In this document: positions 35,434 to 43,496 of the stretch, in pieces
Numbering within the stretch: position 1 is the stretch's first letter
How the letters are laid out: each line of letters opens with the position of its first letter
Assembly: GCF_900168195.1 (NCBI RefSeq)
Contig: NZ_FUYX01000007.1
Location: 1 to 64,000 of the forward strand
DNA length: 64,000 bases
Direction: 5' to 3'
Origin: Allobosea thiooxidans
GTDB taxonomy: Bacteria > Pseudomonadota > Alphaproteobacteria > Rhizobiales > Beijerinckiaceae
Notes under the pieces: generated by a model
The model's database searches: none
What the model saw: the letters and a program-made list of their open reading frames with translations, nothing else
What the model was told of the DNA's origin: nothing
Position numbers and translations under genes: made by a program

Positions 35434-36027
35434 TCAGAGCGCCCGGCTGCCGCGCGCGACGGCGCGGGCGATCGCCGCCGAGACCTGCGCTTCCGAACGA
35501 CGGAAGCTCTCGGCATCGGGCGTCGAGACCTGGACGACGACGCTGAGCGGCCGCGACGAGCCGCCGGCGGCGCGAACACCGAGACGCCCGTCCGGGCCGC
35601 GCGACAGCGGCATGATAGCCTCGGCGCCACGCTCTCCCATCAGGCCGAGCCCGCGCCCCGTGGGGAAATAGGAGGGCGAGGCGACGATGCCGCCCTCGGC
35701 GAAGGGCGCGACCGGAACGCTGCCGCCGAAGGAGCCGAAGCCGCCGCCGCCGAAGAGACCGGCAATGCTCTTCGCACCGGCACCGAGCAGATCCGACAAC
35801 CCGGTCTGCAGCGGTTTCAGCGCGTTCTTGAGCAGGCCGTCGGTCAGCGAGCGGCCGAGGCTGCGCAGCACGTCCTCGAAGCGCTTGCCCTCGACCGCTC
35901 CGCGCGTGAACGCGTTTACGATCGACTTGCCAAAGCTTTCCGAGGATCGGCTCAAAGATTGAGTCAGCGAATCCATCGCTCGCAGATCGGACAGGCGGGC
36001 GGAATCGACGATATCGTCGCTGGCCAT
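35434..36027 (-). CDS. GTA gp11 homologue: short tail tape-measure protein
   Basis: A 197-residue protein, like the small tape-measure protein of GTAs. It has an amphipathic N-terminal part, the KSIVNAFTRGAVEGKRFEDV segment, a Gly-rich hydrophobic stretch (about 78-105) and the phage tape-measure C-terminal motif FAEGGIVASPSYFPTGRGLG followed by GERGAEAIMPL. Length fits a tail of a few tens of nanometres. ATG 36027 follows an AGAGG site. Confidence 0.9.
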   Translation of the reverse strand: MASDDIVDSARLSDLRAMDSLTQSLSRSSESFGKSIVNAFTRGAVEGKRFEDVLRSLGRSLTDGLLKNALKPLQTGLSDLLGAGAKSIAGLFGGGGFGSFGGSVPVAPFAEGGIVASPSYFPTGRGLGLMGERGAEAIMPLSRGPDGRLGVRAAGGSSRPLSVVVQVSTPDAESFRRSEAQVSAAIARAVARGSRAL

Positions 36028-36064
36028 GGGGCATCCTCTTGAGAAATTGCTTGAAGACTCTGCG

Positions 36065-36226
36065 TCAGGCATCCGGATAGGCGGCCATCAAGGCCGCCAG
36101 CGCGGCGCGATCGGTCGTCGTGCCCCCGGCGCCGCGATGCGCCCGCAAGGCCGCGGCGATCTCGCGCGGGGTCGCCGCCCAGAATTGCTCGGGCGGCCAG
36201 CCCAGCCGGCCGAGCCCGAAGGCCAT
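36065..36226 (-). CDS. GTA gp10.1-like small tail assembly chaperone
   Basis: A 53-residue frame (MAFGLGRLGWPPEQFWAATP, REIAAALRAH, ending MAAYPDA) matching in type the small rcc01693-like tail assembly protein that follows gp10 in GTA clusters. Homologous frames usually start a little earlier; the in-frame sequence before ATG 36226 (APAAFPWDEV) also looks coding, but has no ATG, GTG or TTG up to an upstream stop. Either the ATG is right or a rare start (CTG at 36256-36258) or coupling to the gp10 stop is used. Confidence 0.7.
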   Translation of the reverse strand: MAFGLGRLGWPPEQFWAATPREIAAALRAHRGAGGTTTDRAALAALMAAYPDA

Positions 36227-36258
36227 GACCTCGTCCCAGGGAAAGGCCGCCGGAGCCC

Positions 36259-36603
36259 TCAGGCCTCCGGCGGCTGCGGAGGGCGGGCCTCCCCGTCATC
36301 GCCGAAGGTCGCCTCGAGCAGAGCGATCGCCGCCTTGATCGCGCCGTTCAGCCCTCCGTCGAAAGAGAGGCCCGCCACGTCCTCGTCGCGGATCGCCCTG
36401 CCGGCCCCGCGCAGGCCGGCCGCGAGGATGCGGATGATGTCGCCGGCCGAAAGACGGCCGGTGACGAAGCGCTCGCCCAGAGCCGGCAGGCTGTCGACGG
36501 CGAAGGCCTGCTCGAGCTCGGCGAGCGCGCCGAGCGTGAGGCGCATCGGCAGCGCCTCGCCCTCGACCAGGAGCGCGGCCTCGCCGCGGTGACGGTTCGC
36601 CAT
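36259..36603 (-). CDS. GTA gp10 homologue: tail assembly chaperone
   Basis: A 114-residue GTA-family protein (MANRHRGEAALLVEGEALPM, LTLGALAELEQAFAVDSLPA, GRLSAGDIIRILAAGLRG). The start at 36603 has an AGGGAG site at proper distance; ATG 36609 is alternative. It follows the major tail protein and precedes the gp10.1-like frame, the usual order. Confidence 0.9.
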   Translation of the reverse strand: MANRHRGEAALLVEGEALPMRLTLGALAELEQAFAVDSLPALGERFVTGRLSAGDIIRILAAGLRGAGRAIRDEDVAGLSFDGGLNGAIKAAIALLEATFGDDGEARPPQPPEA

Positions 36604-36613
36604 GGCCATCTCC

Positions 36614-37024
36614 CTAGAGCGCGGTGAAAGCGAGCTGCCCGGCGGATTCCAGCGAGAGGTCGAAAGTCACCTCCCCGGCATGGTCTCCGCGATATTCGAG
36701 GCCCGTCAGCTGGAACGGCCCGGCGATCATGCCGAAATCGGGCACCACGACCTGCCAGTCCCGGATCGCCCCGTCGAAGAAGATCTGGCGCACGAGCGCG
36801 TCGGACGCCTCGTCCTTGAAGATTCCCGAACCGCTGATGCTGGCGCGGCGCATGCCGGCGCCTGCCAGCAATTCGCGCCAGCGCCCCGCTGATTCCGCAT
36901 GCGTCACATCGACGATCTCGGCGTTGAACGCGATCTGCCGCGCCCGCAGCCCCGCCACGGCGGCGAACGCGCCGGCCCCATCCGCCGCCTTGAGCAGCAG
37001 ATCCTTGCCCTTCTGTGCCACCAT
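36614..37024 (-). CDS. GTA gp9 homologue: major tail protein
   Basis: A 136-residue tail tube protein (MVAQKGKDLLLKAADGAG, AGLRARQIAFNAEIVDVTHA, GMRRASISGSGIFKDEASD), the size and sequence style of GTA/lambdoid tail tube proteins of the TIGR02126 type. It polymerises around the tape measure. Confidence 0.93.
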   Translation of the reverse strand: MVAQKGKDLLLKAADGAGAFAAVAGLRARQIAFNAEIVDVTHAESAGRWRELLAGAGMRRASISGSGIFKDEASDALVRQIFFDGAIRDWQVVVPDFGMIAGPFQLTGLEYRGDHAGEVTFDLSLESAGQLAFTAL

Positions 37025-37042
37025 GCGGCTTCTCCTTCGCTA

Positions 37043-37453
37043 TCAGGGTGTTTCGGTGACCGCCCGGAACCGGACCGTCACATGACCGAGCCCGGTACGG
37101 GGCTCGCGGGCGAGCCGGCTCGACAGCCAGCGCAGATTGACGAGCCGGTGCCCGGCCGGCGTCAGGTGGGCTTCGTCGAGAGCGGCGACGATCAGGCCGG
37201 CCGCCTCCAGCGCCTGGCGCGAGGAGGCGCTTTCGGCGGCCCAGACGACGAGCGCGAGCTCTTGCTCGCAACCGCGATCGCTGCCGGTCGACCAGTCGCG
37301 CGCCTCGACCTCGCCATGGACGACATAGAGCCCGCCCGCCGCCCGCGGCGCCTCGTCATGGACCCGGCCGGGGCCCATCAGCGCCGTCAGCGCCGGATCG
37401 CCCTCCAGGCGGGCCTGTATCGCCGCACGCAAGGCCAGGATCGCGTCGCTCAT
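37043..37453 (-). CDS. GTA gp8 homologue: tail terminator (DUF3168)
   Basis: A 136-residue DUF3168 protein (MSDAILALRAAIQARLEGDP, ALTALMGPGRVHDEAPR, RLAREPRTGLGHVTVRFRAV). It caps the tail tube at the head side. ATG 37453 overlaps the gp7 stop (ATGA), indicating translational coupling. Confidence 0.92.
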   Translation of the reverse strand: MSDAILALRAAIQARLEGDPALTALMGPGRVHDEAPRAAGGLYVVHGEVEARDWSTGSDRGCEQELALVVWAAESASSRQALEAAGLIVAALDEAHLTPAGHRLVNLRWLSSRLAREPRTGLGHVTVRFRAVTETP

Positions 37454-37788
37454 GGCTTGATCTCCTCGACCAGGCAGACGAGGCGCCGGCGCGAGCCGTC
37501 GGGGTCGGCCACGGCGCGGATGTCGAAGACGCGCTCTCCGTCGCGCAGCCGCTTGCCGGTATCGAGATCGCCGCGCCAGCGCAGGCTCACGCGGTGGGAT
37601 GCGGCCTGCCCCGGGCGCCCGCGGCGCCAGCTCTCGGCGCCGGAGAGCCATTCGACCTGCGCCCAGAAGGCGGCCACCGCGGCGAAGACCTGCGTGGTGC
37701 CCCCGATACCGTCCGGCGTCGCCGTCGGCGCTTCGAGGACGAGCCTGCGCCTCAGGCTGCCGATGGACGGAGCGATGTCGCCGGCCAT
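37450..37788 (-). CDS. GTA gp7 homologue: head closure/stopper protein
   Basis: A 112-residue phage head-tail adaptor (MAGDIAPSIGSLRRRLVLEA, FWAQVEWLSGAESWRRGRP, HRVSLRWRGDLDTGKRLRDG), the stopper ring between connector and tail. It begins 3 bases after the gp6 stop. Confidence 0.91.
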   Translation of the reverse strand: MAGDIAPSIGSLRRRLVLEAPTATPDGIGGTTQVFAAVAAFWAQVEWLSGAESWRRGRPGQAASHRVSLRWRGDLDTGKRLRDGERVFDIRAVADPDGSRRRLVCLVEEIKP

Positions 37789-37791
37789 GGC

Positions 37792-38361
37792 TCAGAGCCT
37801 CCCGCGGCGAAACGGGGCGACCAGCGCGGCGATCGCGCCGGGAAGCCCGCGCGCATCGCGGCTGGCGACATCGCCGCGCTCCTCGAACCAGCGGGCGGCA
37901 AGCCGCAGCACCGCCTGGCGCAAGGGCGCGGGGACGGCGGCGGCATTCGCCCCATAGCCTGCGACAACATCGATCTCGATCGCGCCGTGGCTGCGCCCGA
38001 TCTCCGGAACCTCCCCGATGACGCGAATGAGGGGCGGATCGGTGTTCCGCTCCAGCGACAGCGCCGCCTCGGCGACCGGCTGCGGCGCGCCGAGCAGGTC
38101 GTAGACCCGGGCCGCCTCGATCCGCGCTATCGGCGACAGCGGCAGGCGGATCTCGTCACGGGATGGCCAGCGGTCGAGGACGATCCGCCAGGGCTGCTCG
38201 ATCAGGCAGCGGCCCGCCGCGGCCTCGATCATCAGCCGCGCCGCCGTGATCAGCGTGGCAAGCAGATCGTCCTCATCGGTCTGGTCGAGGCGCAGGAACT
38301 GCCGGGCTTCGGCGAGCGTGACCGGCTCGGTCGCCGGCGGGGCCAAGGCAAGGGGGATCAT
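37792..38361 (-). CDS. GTA gp6 homologue: head-tail connector
   Basis: A 189-residue connector/adaptor (PVTLAEARQFLRLDQTDEDD, AARLMIEAAAGRCLIEQPWR, LRQAVLRLAARWFEERGD). It is the first gene of the tail-side block and is separated from the capsid gene by two opposite-strand protease genes. Its ATG has a GGAG site. Its own promoter, if any, must lie between 38362 and 38446, where I see only a weak TTGAAC-like -35. Confidence 0.9.
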   Translation of the reverse strand: MIPLALAPPATEPVTLAEARQFLRLDQTDEDDLLATLITAARLMIEAAAGRCLIEQPWRIVLDRWPSRDEIRLPLSPIARIEAARVYDLLGAPQPVAEAALSLERNTDPPLIRVIGEVPEIGRSHGAIEIDVVAGYGANAAAVPAPLRQAVLRLAARWFEERGDVASRDARGLPGAIAALVAPFRRGRL

Positions 38362-38420
38362 GGGCGCTCCGGTTCGAAGGATCGTTTGCGAGGTTCAATT
38401 GCGCGGCGCGGCGCGCTATC

Positions 38421-38444
38421 AGCGTTCCCTCGGAGAGGAACGCT
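38421..38444 (+). promoter_or_regulatory. Hairpin covering the ribosome site of the first protease gene
   Basis: Inverted repeat AGCGTTCC / GGAACGCT with an 8-base loop ends two bases before the ATG at 38447. The likely Shine-Dalgarno GGAGAGG (38432-38438) lies in the loop and 3' arm, so folding would hide it. A translational control role is inference. Confidence 0.45.
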
Positions 38445-38446
38445 CG

Positions 38447-39220
38447 ATGCGCATCGCCACCTGGATCATCGCCGTAGGGCTCGGCTTCACCGTCTGCGGA
38501 TTCGCTGCCTTGCCCGCGCAAGCCGTCGTCGGCGGACACGAGGACGGCCCGGCCGCGGGCTCGACCCTGATGGTCCTGAACGCGCGCGGCGGCGTCTGCA
38601 CCGGGATCGTGCTCGCGCCCCGCGTCGTCCTGACAGCAGCGCATTGCGCCGGCGGCGGCGCCGAGATGCGCGTCCACTGGCGCGAGGGCGGCGAGCCCGT
38701 GCTGGTGCCACCAGCCGCGGTCGAGCTGCATCCGGAATTCGACGCCGGAGCGATCCAGAGCCGCCGCCGCTCCGTCGACCTGGCGCTCGTCCGCCTGCCC
38801 ACCCCGTTGCCGAGCCGCTTCACGGCGGCCGAGCTCGTGGACGGGCCCCTGCCGCGCGTGGGCAGCTCGATCACGCTCGCCGGCTACGGCGTGGCCCGGG
38901 AAGGCGAGGCCCGCAGCACGGGGACCTACCGTTCCGCCGCGCTGACGGCCGTAGAACCCTATGGCCCGGGGCGGATCCTGCTCTGGGCGGCAGATCCGGC
39001 CGGCGCGGGCAAGCGCCCCGGGGCCAGCGCCTGCCAGGGCGATTCGGGCGGCCCGATGGTCTCGGAGAGCGGCATCGTCGCGGTGACGAGCTGGTCGACC
39101 GGCCCGAAGGGGCGCAACTGCGGCCTGCTCAGCCAGGGCGTCCTGGTCGCGCCCCAACGGTCATGGATCGATGCGACGCTTTCGCGCTGGGGCGAGAGCG
39201 CGCGTTGGACCGGCCGTTGA
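38447..39220 (+). CDS. Secreted S1-family serine protease (copy 1)
   Basis: A 257-residue chymotrypsin-fold protease with a signal peptide ending ALPAQA26, directly followed by VVGG, the activated N-terminus of S1 proteases. The catalytic triad is His66 (LTAAHC), Asp111 (SVDLALVRL) and Ser200 (CQGDSGGP). The residue equivalent to chymotrypsin 189 is Ser194, so trypsin-like Lys/Arg specificity is not expected. It lies on the plus strand inside the minus-strand GTA cluster, next to a paralogue. Start ATG 38447 follows GGAGAGG. Confidence 0.93.
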   Translation: MRIATWIIAVGLGFTVCGFAALPAQAVVGGHEDGPAAGSTLMVLNARGGVCTGIVLAPRVVLTAAHCAGGGAEMRVHWREGGEPVLVPPAAVELHPEFDAGAIQSRRRSVDLALVRLPTPLPSRFTAAELVDGPLPRVGSSITLAGYGVAREGEARSTGTYRSAALTAVEPYGPGRILLWAADPAGAGKRPGASACQGDSGGPMVSESGIVAVTSWSTGPKGRNCGLLSQGVLVAPQRSWIDATLSRWGESARWTGR

Positions 39221-39280
39221 ATTGGGCTGGACTGTGCAGCGCCACATCCTAGATTGATCTGCCCGTCACCGGTTCGTCTC

Positions 39281-40126
39281 ATGATCCCGCGCTCGTCATT
39301 CGCCTTCCTGTTCTCCGCAGCCCTGCTTCTGGCGGCACAGCCGGCCGCGGCCGTCGTCGGCGGCGTCGATTCGCGTGACCGACAGGGCGCCCGCGCCTGG
39401 ACGGTGCGGGTGGAAACCAGCCGTGGGGAGCTCTGCTCGGGCGCGGTGATCGCGCCCGAGATCGTCTTGACGGCGGCGCATTGCCTCATGGGCGGCGGCT
39501 CGATCAGCGTCGTCAGCCTCGACTCCCGTTTCAGGGCGAGGCGTCAGATGGTCGTCGCCGTCCTGCCGCATCCAAGCTTCGTGCCCGGCACGACGCCGCG
39601 CACCCAGCCGGGCACGGACCTGGCCCTGCTGCGCCTGGCCGAGCCGCTGCCGGGCGACATCGAGCCGCTGTCGGTCGGCGGCAATCTCTGGCAGGGCGAG
39701 ACCGTCACCATGGCCGGCTTCGGCCTCTCGGCCGAAAACAACAAGCGCACGGCCCGCCGCCTGCGCGAGACGCAGCTGGTCAATGCCGGCAACTACACGA
39801 CCCAGAACACGGTGAAGGTCGCGGTCGACGTCGCGGCACGGGGCGAGACCCCCGGCGCCGGCGCCTGCCGCGGCGATTCCGGCGGCCCGGTGCTGCGCGG
39901 GAACACACGCTCGCGCGACCTCGTCGGCATCGTGAGCTGGTCGAGCGGCCCCTTGCGCACGCAGGCCCGGCGCATCTGCGGCGGCTTCACCGCGATCACG
40001 CCGATCGGAGAATACCGCCGCTGGATCGCCGAGGGCAGCGCGCGGCTTCTCGGCCTCGGAGGCGAGGTGCCGCAGGAGGAGCCGGTTCAGCCGCGCGCCG
40101 CGTTCAGCTGGTGGTTCTCGCGCTGA
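39281..40126 (+). CDS. Secreted S1-family serine protease (copy 2)
   Basis: A 281-residue paralogue of the upstream protease. The signal peptide ends AQPAAA24, followed directly by VVGG. Triad: His67 (LTAAHC), Asp113 (GTDLALLRL), Ser200 (CRGDSGGP). The position-189 equivalent is Gly194, again not Asp, so small or hydrophobic P1 residues are more likely. It ends 4 bases from the convergent capsid gene stop at 40131. The tandem pair probably arose by duplication; role in GTA biology is not known. Confidence 0.93.
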   Translation: MIPRSSFAFLFSAALLLAAQPAAAVVGGVDSRDRQGARAWTVRVETSRGELCSGAVIAPEIVLTAAHCLMGGGSISVVSLDSRFRARRQMVVAVLPHPSFVPGTTPRTQPGTDLALLRLAEPLPGDIEPLSVGGNLWQGETVTMAGFGLSAENNKRTARRLRETQLVNAGNYTTQNTVKVAVDVAARGETPGAGACRGDSGGPVLRGNTRSRDLVGIVSWSSGPLRTQARRICGGFTAITPIGEYRRWIAEGSARLLGLGGEVPQEEPVQPRAAFSWWFSR

Positions 40127-40130
40127 GCGA

Positions 40131-41378
40131 TCAGGCCGCGAACTTGAGCCCCTTGATCGCCGCGAAGTCCTGGACGCCGCCACCGACCCGCTTGGTCGTG
40201 TAGAACAGCACATAGGGCTTGGCGGAGTACGGGTCGCGCAGGATCCGGACGCCGGCCCGGTCGACCACGAGATAACCGCGCCGGAAGTCGCCGAAGGCGA
40301 TCGAGACTGCATTCGCGGCGATGTTGGGCATGTCCTCCGCCTCGACCAGCGGGAAACCGAGCAGCGTTGCCGGCGCGCCGGCCGAGGCCGGCGGCTGCCA
40401 GAGGTAGTTCCCGTTGGCGTCCTTGAACTTGCGGATCGCGCCCTGCGTCTTGCGGTTCATCACGAAGGAGGCGTTCTGACGGTAGCCGGCCTTCAGCGCA
40501 TAGACCAGGTCGACCAGCACATCGGCGGGGTTCGAGGCCGGGAAGGCGCCGGCGACGCCGGTGTTCAGCACGCCGATATTGCCCCAGCTCCAGCTCGCAT
40601 CGGCCACCGCCGGATAGGCCAGGAAGCCCTTGGGCTTGTCGACGCCGTCGCCATTGACGAAGGCGGCGCCCTCCTGCTCGGCGAAGGCGCTCTCGACCTC
40701 CTCCGCGATCCACTGGTCGATATTGACGATGGCGTCGTCGAGCAGGGTCTGCGTCGCGGCCGGCATGGCGTAGAGTTCCATGGCCGGGAAGGAGAGCTCG
40801 GCCAGCGTCGGCGAAGCTGTCTGCGGGCGCGCCGCGGTCTCCGCCACCCAGCCGGCGGCCGGGCCGGTGGTGGAGAACGCCTTCCGGTAGGTGCCGGAGG
40901 AGATGGTGCGCACCGTCGCCAGGGAGCGGATCGGTGAGACGGCGGCCAGGCGGCGCAGGATCTCGCCCTCGACGGTGGAGGGCGCGAGATAGCCGCCATC
41001 CGGACCGGAGCCGGCCGAAAGCGCCTTGGCTTCCAGCCGCTTCAGCCCGCCGGCCTCGCCGGTGCGGACATAGGCCGCGAAGGCGGCCTTGTGCTCCGCG
41101 ACGAACGGATCCCGCGGCGCGCCCTCCTGCCCGAGCGCCGGACGGCCGCGCTCCAGTGCCAGCCGGTCGATGCGGCGCATCGTGTCGTCGAGCGCGGCAT
41201 CCATCCGGGCGAGCTTCTCCTCGGTCAGCGGATCGGCGCCATCGCGGGCTTCGATCTCCGCGAGGCGCTCGTCATTGGCGGCGCGATAGTTCTCCAGCGT
41301 GTAGCGCAGATCCTCGAAGGCGAGCGCGAGATCGGCGCCGGCCGCCTTGGTCTCGGGCGCGGAAAGGGATTGGGTCAT
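40131..41378 (-). CDS. GTA gp5 homologue: HK97-type major capsid protein
   Basis: A 415-residue HK97-fold capsid protein. The first about 105 residues are a helical delta region (coiled-coil character) expected to be removed by the gp4 protease; the mature part starts near LSAGSGPDGGYLAPSTVEGE. Typical capsid segments follow (FSTTGPAAGWVAETAARP, AFVNGDGVDKPKGFLAYP, NASFVMNRKTQGAIRKFKD, DFRRGYLVVDRAGVRILRD). Confidence 0.95.
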   Translation of the reverse strand: MTQSLSAPETKAAGADLALAFEDLRYTLENYRAANDERLAEIEARDGADPLTEEKLARMDAALDDTMRRIDRLALERGRPALGQEGAPRDPFVAEHKAAFAAYVRTGEAGGLKRLEAKALSAGSGPDGGYLAPSTVEGEILRRLAAVSPIRSLATVRTISSGTYRKAFSTTGPAAGWVAETAARPQTASPTLAELSFPAMELYAMPAATQTLLDDAIVNIDQWIAEEVESAFAEQEGAAFVNGDGVDKPKGFLAYPAVADASWSWGNIGVLNTGVAGAFPASNPADVLVDLVYALKAGYRQNASFVMNRKTQGAIRKFKDANGNYLWQPPASAGAPATLLGFPLVEAEDMPNIAANAVSIAFGDFRRGYLVVDRAGVRILRDPYSAKPYVLFYTTKRVGGGVQDFAAIKGLKFAA

Positions 41379-41401
41379 GGCTTCTCCTCGTGGTGGTGGG
41401 T

Positions 41402-41905
41402 TCAGGCGAAGGCGACGGGCTGGCAGGCCTTGACCGCGGCGATCCGCGCCTGCGGCAGCATCGGGAAGGTGACGATCGAGATCTCCCAGAGATCGACGCG
41501 CTCGAGCCGGCGCAGCCCGCTGCGCGGCTCGGTGCGGGCCTTTTCGGGGCGAAAGCCGATCGAAAGGCCGTCGATCGCGCCGTCGAGCATCAGGGCATGG
41601 ATCTCGCGAGCGCGGGCGACGGCGAGCGAGAGGCGCCCGCGCACGAACAGGCCGCGGCTGTCCTCGACCAGGCTGAGCCAGCGGCCGAGCGGCTCGGCCG
41701 GATCATGCTGCCAGAGCAGCCTGACGCCGGCTGCCCCCCGGCGAAGCAGGCTGTCGCGGAAGGCGCCCGGCTCGACCACGTCCTTGCCGAGATCGGGAAT
41801 GCGGAACAGGCTGGCATAGCCCGCGAAGCTGCCATCCGGCGCGATGCGGGACGGCTGCAGCGGCAAGAGCTTGGACTCGAGCGGCAGGCGGGAGAGCGCA
41901 TTCAT
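41402..41905 (-). CDS. GTA gp4 homologue: HK97-family prohead protease
   Basis: A 167-residue prohead maturation protease (FAGYASLFRIPDLGKDVVEP, RLLWQHDPAEPLGRWLSLVE, IDGLSIGFRPEK). The His in LLWQHD and Ser in GLSIGF are the expected catalytic residues of the family. ATG 41905 overlaps the preceding small gene (ATGA) and it lies 23 bases before the capsid gene. Confidence 0.93.
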   Translation of the reverse strand: MNALSRLPLESKLLPLQPSRIAPDGSFAGYASLFRIPDLGKDVVEPGAFRDSLLRRGAAGVRLLWQHDPAEPLGRWLSLVEDSRGLFVRGRLSLAVARAREIHALMLDGAIDGLSIGFRPEKARTEPRSGLRRLERVDLWEISIVTFPMLPQARIAAVKACQPVAFA

Positions 41906-42081
41906 CGACCGCCCTCGCCGTTCCTGCCGGACTGCGACTGCCCGCGCTCCAGCCGTGCCAGATTGCCGACGAACCGGCTGAAGATGTCCGCCGTCACGCC
42001 CTCTGGCCGGCCCCGCGCGGGTTGCACCCGCCCGGCGGCCGGCCGTCTCGGCGGAGGTTTCGCCTCGCGGCTGCCCTTCAT
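41902..42081 (-). CDS. Small basic GTA-cluster protein (gp3.5 position)
   Basis: A 59-residue frame (MKGSREAKPPPRRPAAGRVQ, PARGRPEGVTADIFSRFVGN, LARLERGQSQSGRNGEGGR). It begins with a basic, Pro/Arg-rich stretch and has one likely helix (ADIFSRFVGNLARLER). Both ends overlap neighbours by ATGA junctions, which supports real translation. The position matches the small gene between portal and protease in Rhodobacter GTA; function unknown. Confidence 0.72.
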   Translation of the reverse strand: MKGSREAKPPPRRPAAGRVQPARGRPEGVTADIFSRFVGNLARLERGQSQSGRNGEGGR

Positions 42082-42278
42082 GATTGATCCCCCTCATGGC
42101 GTGCGTTGAAGCGGTTGAGCTCGCGGACGAACTCGTCGAAGCGGCGGTTCGCCGCCGCGAGTTCCCGCAGGACGAGCCAGGCCAGGCCGGAGGCGCTGGC
42201 GGCCCAGAGCAGCAGGCCGAGATGGCCGACATCGGCCCGGCCGATGAAGGCCGCGACGATCTGGTCGAGCAGGTTCAT
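42078..42278 (-). CDS. Small single-helix membrane protein in the GTA cluster
   Basis: A 66-residue protein (MNLLDQIVAAFIGRADVGHL, GLLLWAASASGLAWLVLREL, AAANRRFDEFVRELNRFN) with one transmembrane helix at about 18-40 and a charged C-terminal helix. ATGA overlaps at both ends link it to portal (upstream) and the 59-residue gene. Similar small membrane proteins are found in rhizobial GTA clusters as far as I recall; function unknown. Confidence 0.78.
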   Translation of the reverse strand: MNLLDQIVAAFIGRADVGHLGLLLWAASASGLAWLVLRELAAANRRFDEFVRELNRFNARHEGDQS

Positions 42279-43456
42279 GGTGGCTCCCTTCCCGGGGCAC
42301 GCCGGCCGTAGCCGACCGCCTCGCGCTTCTCGTCGTCGTCCAGGAAACTCGCCGCCCCGAGGCGGCGCCAAAGCGATTCCCGCTCGTCGGCCAGGGCCTC
42401 GACGGCATCGAGATCGGGCTCGAGCATGAGCTCGCTGTCGAAGGCGGGGCCGAGCCATTGCGCCAGCGACTGCGCCGTGCGCTTCACCAGCGGGATCACG
42501 GTCTGGCGCCAGAGCGCGCGGTTCGCCTCGGCGAAATTCGCGTGGGTATTGTCGCCGGCCAGGCCGAGCAGCAGCGGCGGCACGCCGAAGGCGAGCGCGA
42601 TCTCACGCGCCGCGACACCCTTGGCCGCGACGAAATCGAGCTCGGCCGGCGTCAAGGACAGGGGTTTCCAGTCGAGGCCGCCTTCGAGCAGCAGGGGGCG
42701 GCCGGCATTGCGGGCACCCTGGAACGAATCCTCCAGCTCCTGCTTCAGCCGCTCGAACTGGGCCTCGGTCAGCGCCGCGCCTTCCGGCCCGTCATAGACC
42801 AGCGCGCCGGAGGGTCGCGCGGCATTGTCGAGCAGCGCCTTGTGCCAGTTGCTCGCTGCATTATGGATGTCGAGCGAGACGGCGGCCGCCTCGATCGGGG
42901 ACAGGCCGTAATGGTCGTCGACCGGGTGGAACAGCGTCAGATGCAGGATCGGCGGCTGCCCGCCCTCGCCTTGCCGGAAGCGCACCGTGTCGCCGCCGAC
43001 GGTGTAGTCATAGGCCTCGGACCAGCCGTCGCGGCCCGGGACCACGCGCATCCGGTCGGGCCTGAGCGCATAGAGCTCGCGCGGCTCGCGGCCAGTGCTC
43101 ACCGCCTCGACATAGGCGTTGCCGGCGACCAGCAGGTGGCCGAACAGCATCTCGCGGAAGGCGATGCCGCCCTGGCGCGGATTGGGCCGGTCGACCAAAG
43201 CGAGCGCCGGATGCTCCGGCACCTCGCGGTTTCCGACCTTGGCGACCAGCGGCGTCTGGGCGGCAGCCTCGGCGATCAGGCGCACGCAGCGATGCACAAC
43301 CGGGTTGCGCTCATAACCCTCCCGCGCCAGGGCGACATAGTCCCGCGGCGTCCAGACCGCGCGCCCAGCCTCGTGCAGGGCGATGAGCGGCCCGACGCGC
43401 GAGCGCTTCTGGTCCGGCGCGGCACGACCGCGCAGGTTGCGAAGGAAATCGAACAT
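42275..43456 (-). CDS. GTA gp3 homologue: portal protein
   Basis: A 393-residue HK97-type portal (MFDFLRNLRGRAAPDQKRSR, NPVVHRCVRLIAEAAAQTPL, GHLLVAGNAYVEAV, FGVPPLLLGLAGDNTHANFA). It forms the dodecameric DNA entry ring. ATG 43456 was chosen by family start; the frame runs open upstream through a dispersed repeat. It is separated from the terminase stop by 146 bases that contain that repeat. Confidence 0.94.
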   Translation of the reverse strand: MFDFLRNLRGRAAPDQKRSRVGPLIALHEAGRAVWTPRDYVALAREGYERNPVVHRCVRLIAEAAAQTPLVAKVGNREVPEHPALALVDRPNPRQGGIAFREMLFGHLLVAGNAYVEAVSTGREPRELYALRPDRMRVVPGRDGWSEAYDYTVGGDTVRFRQGEGGQPPILHLTLFHPVDDHYGLSPIEAAAVSLDIHNAASNWHKALLDNAARPSGALVYDGPEGAALTEAQFERLKQELEDSFQGARNAGRPLLLEGGLDWKPLSLTPAELDFVAAKGVAAREIALAFGVPPLLLGLAGDNTHANFAEANRALWRQTVIPLVKRTAQSLAQWLGPAFDSELMLEPDLDAVEALADERESLWRRLGAASFLDDDEKREAVGYGRRAPGREPP

Positions 43457-43496
43457 GGATCTCTCGCTGTTGGAGCGTGAAACAGGGCTCGGCGGG

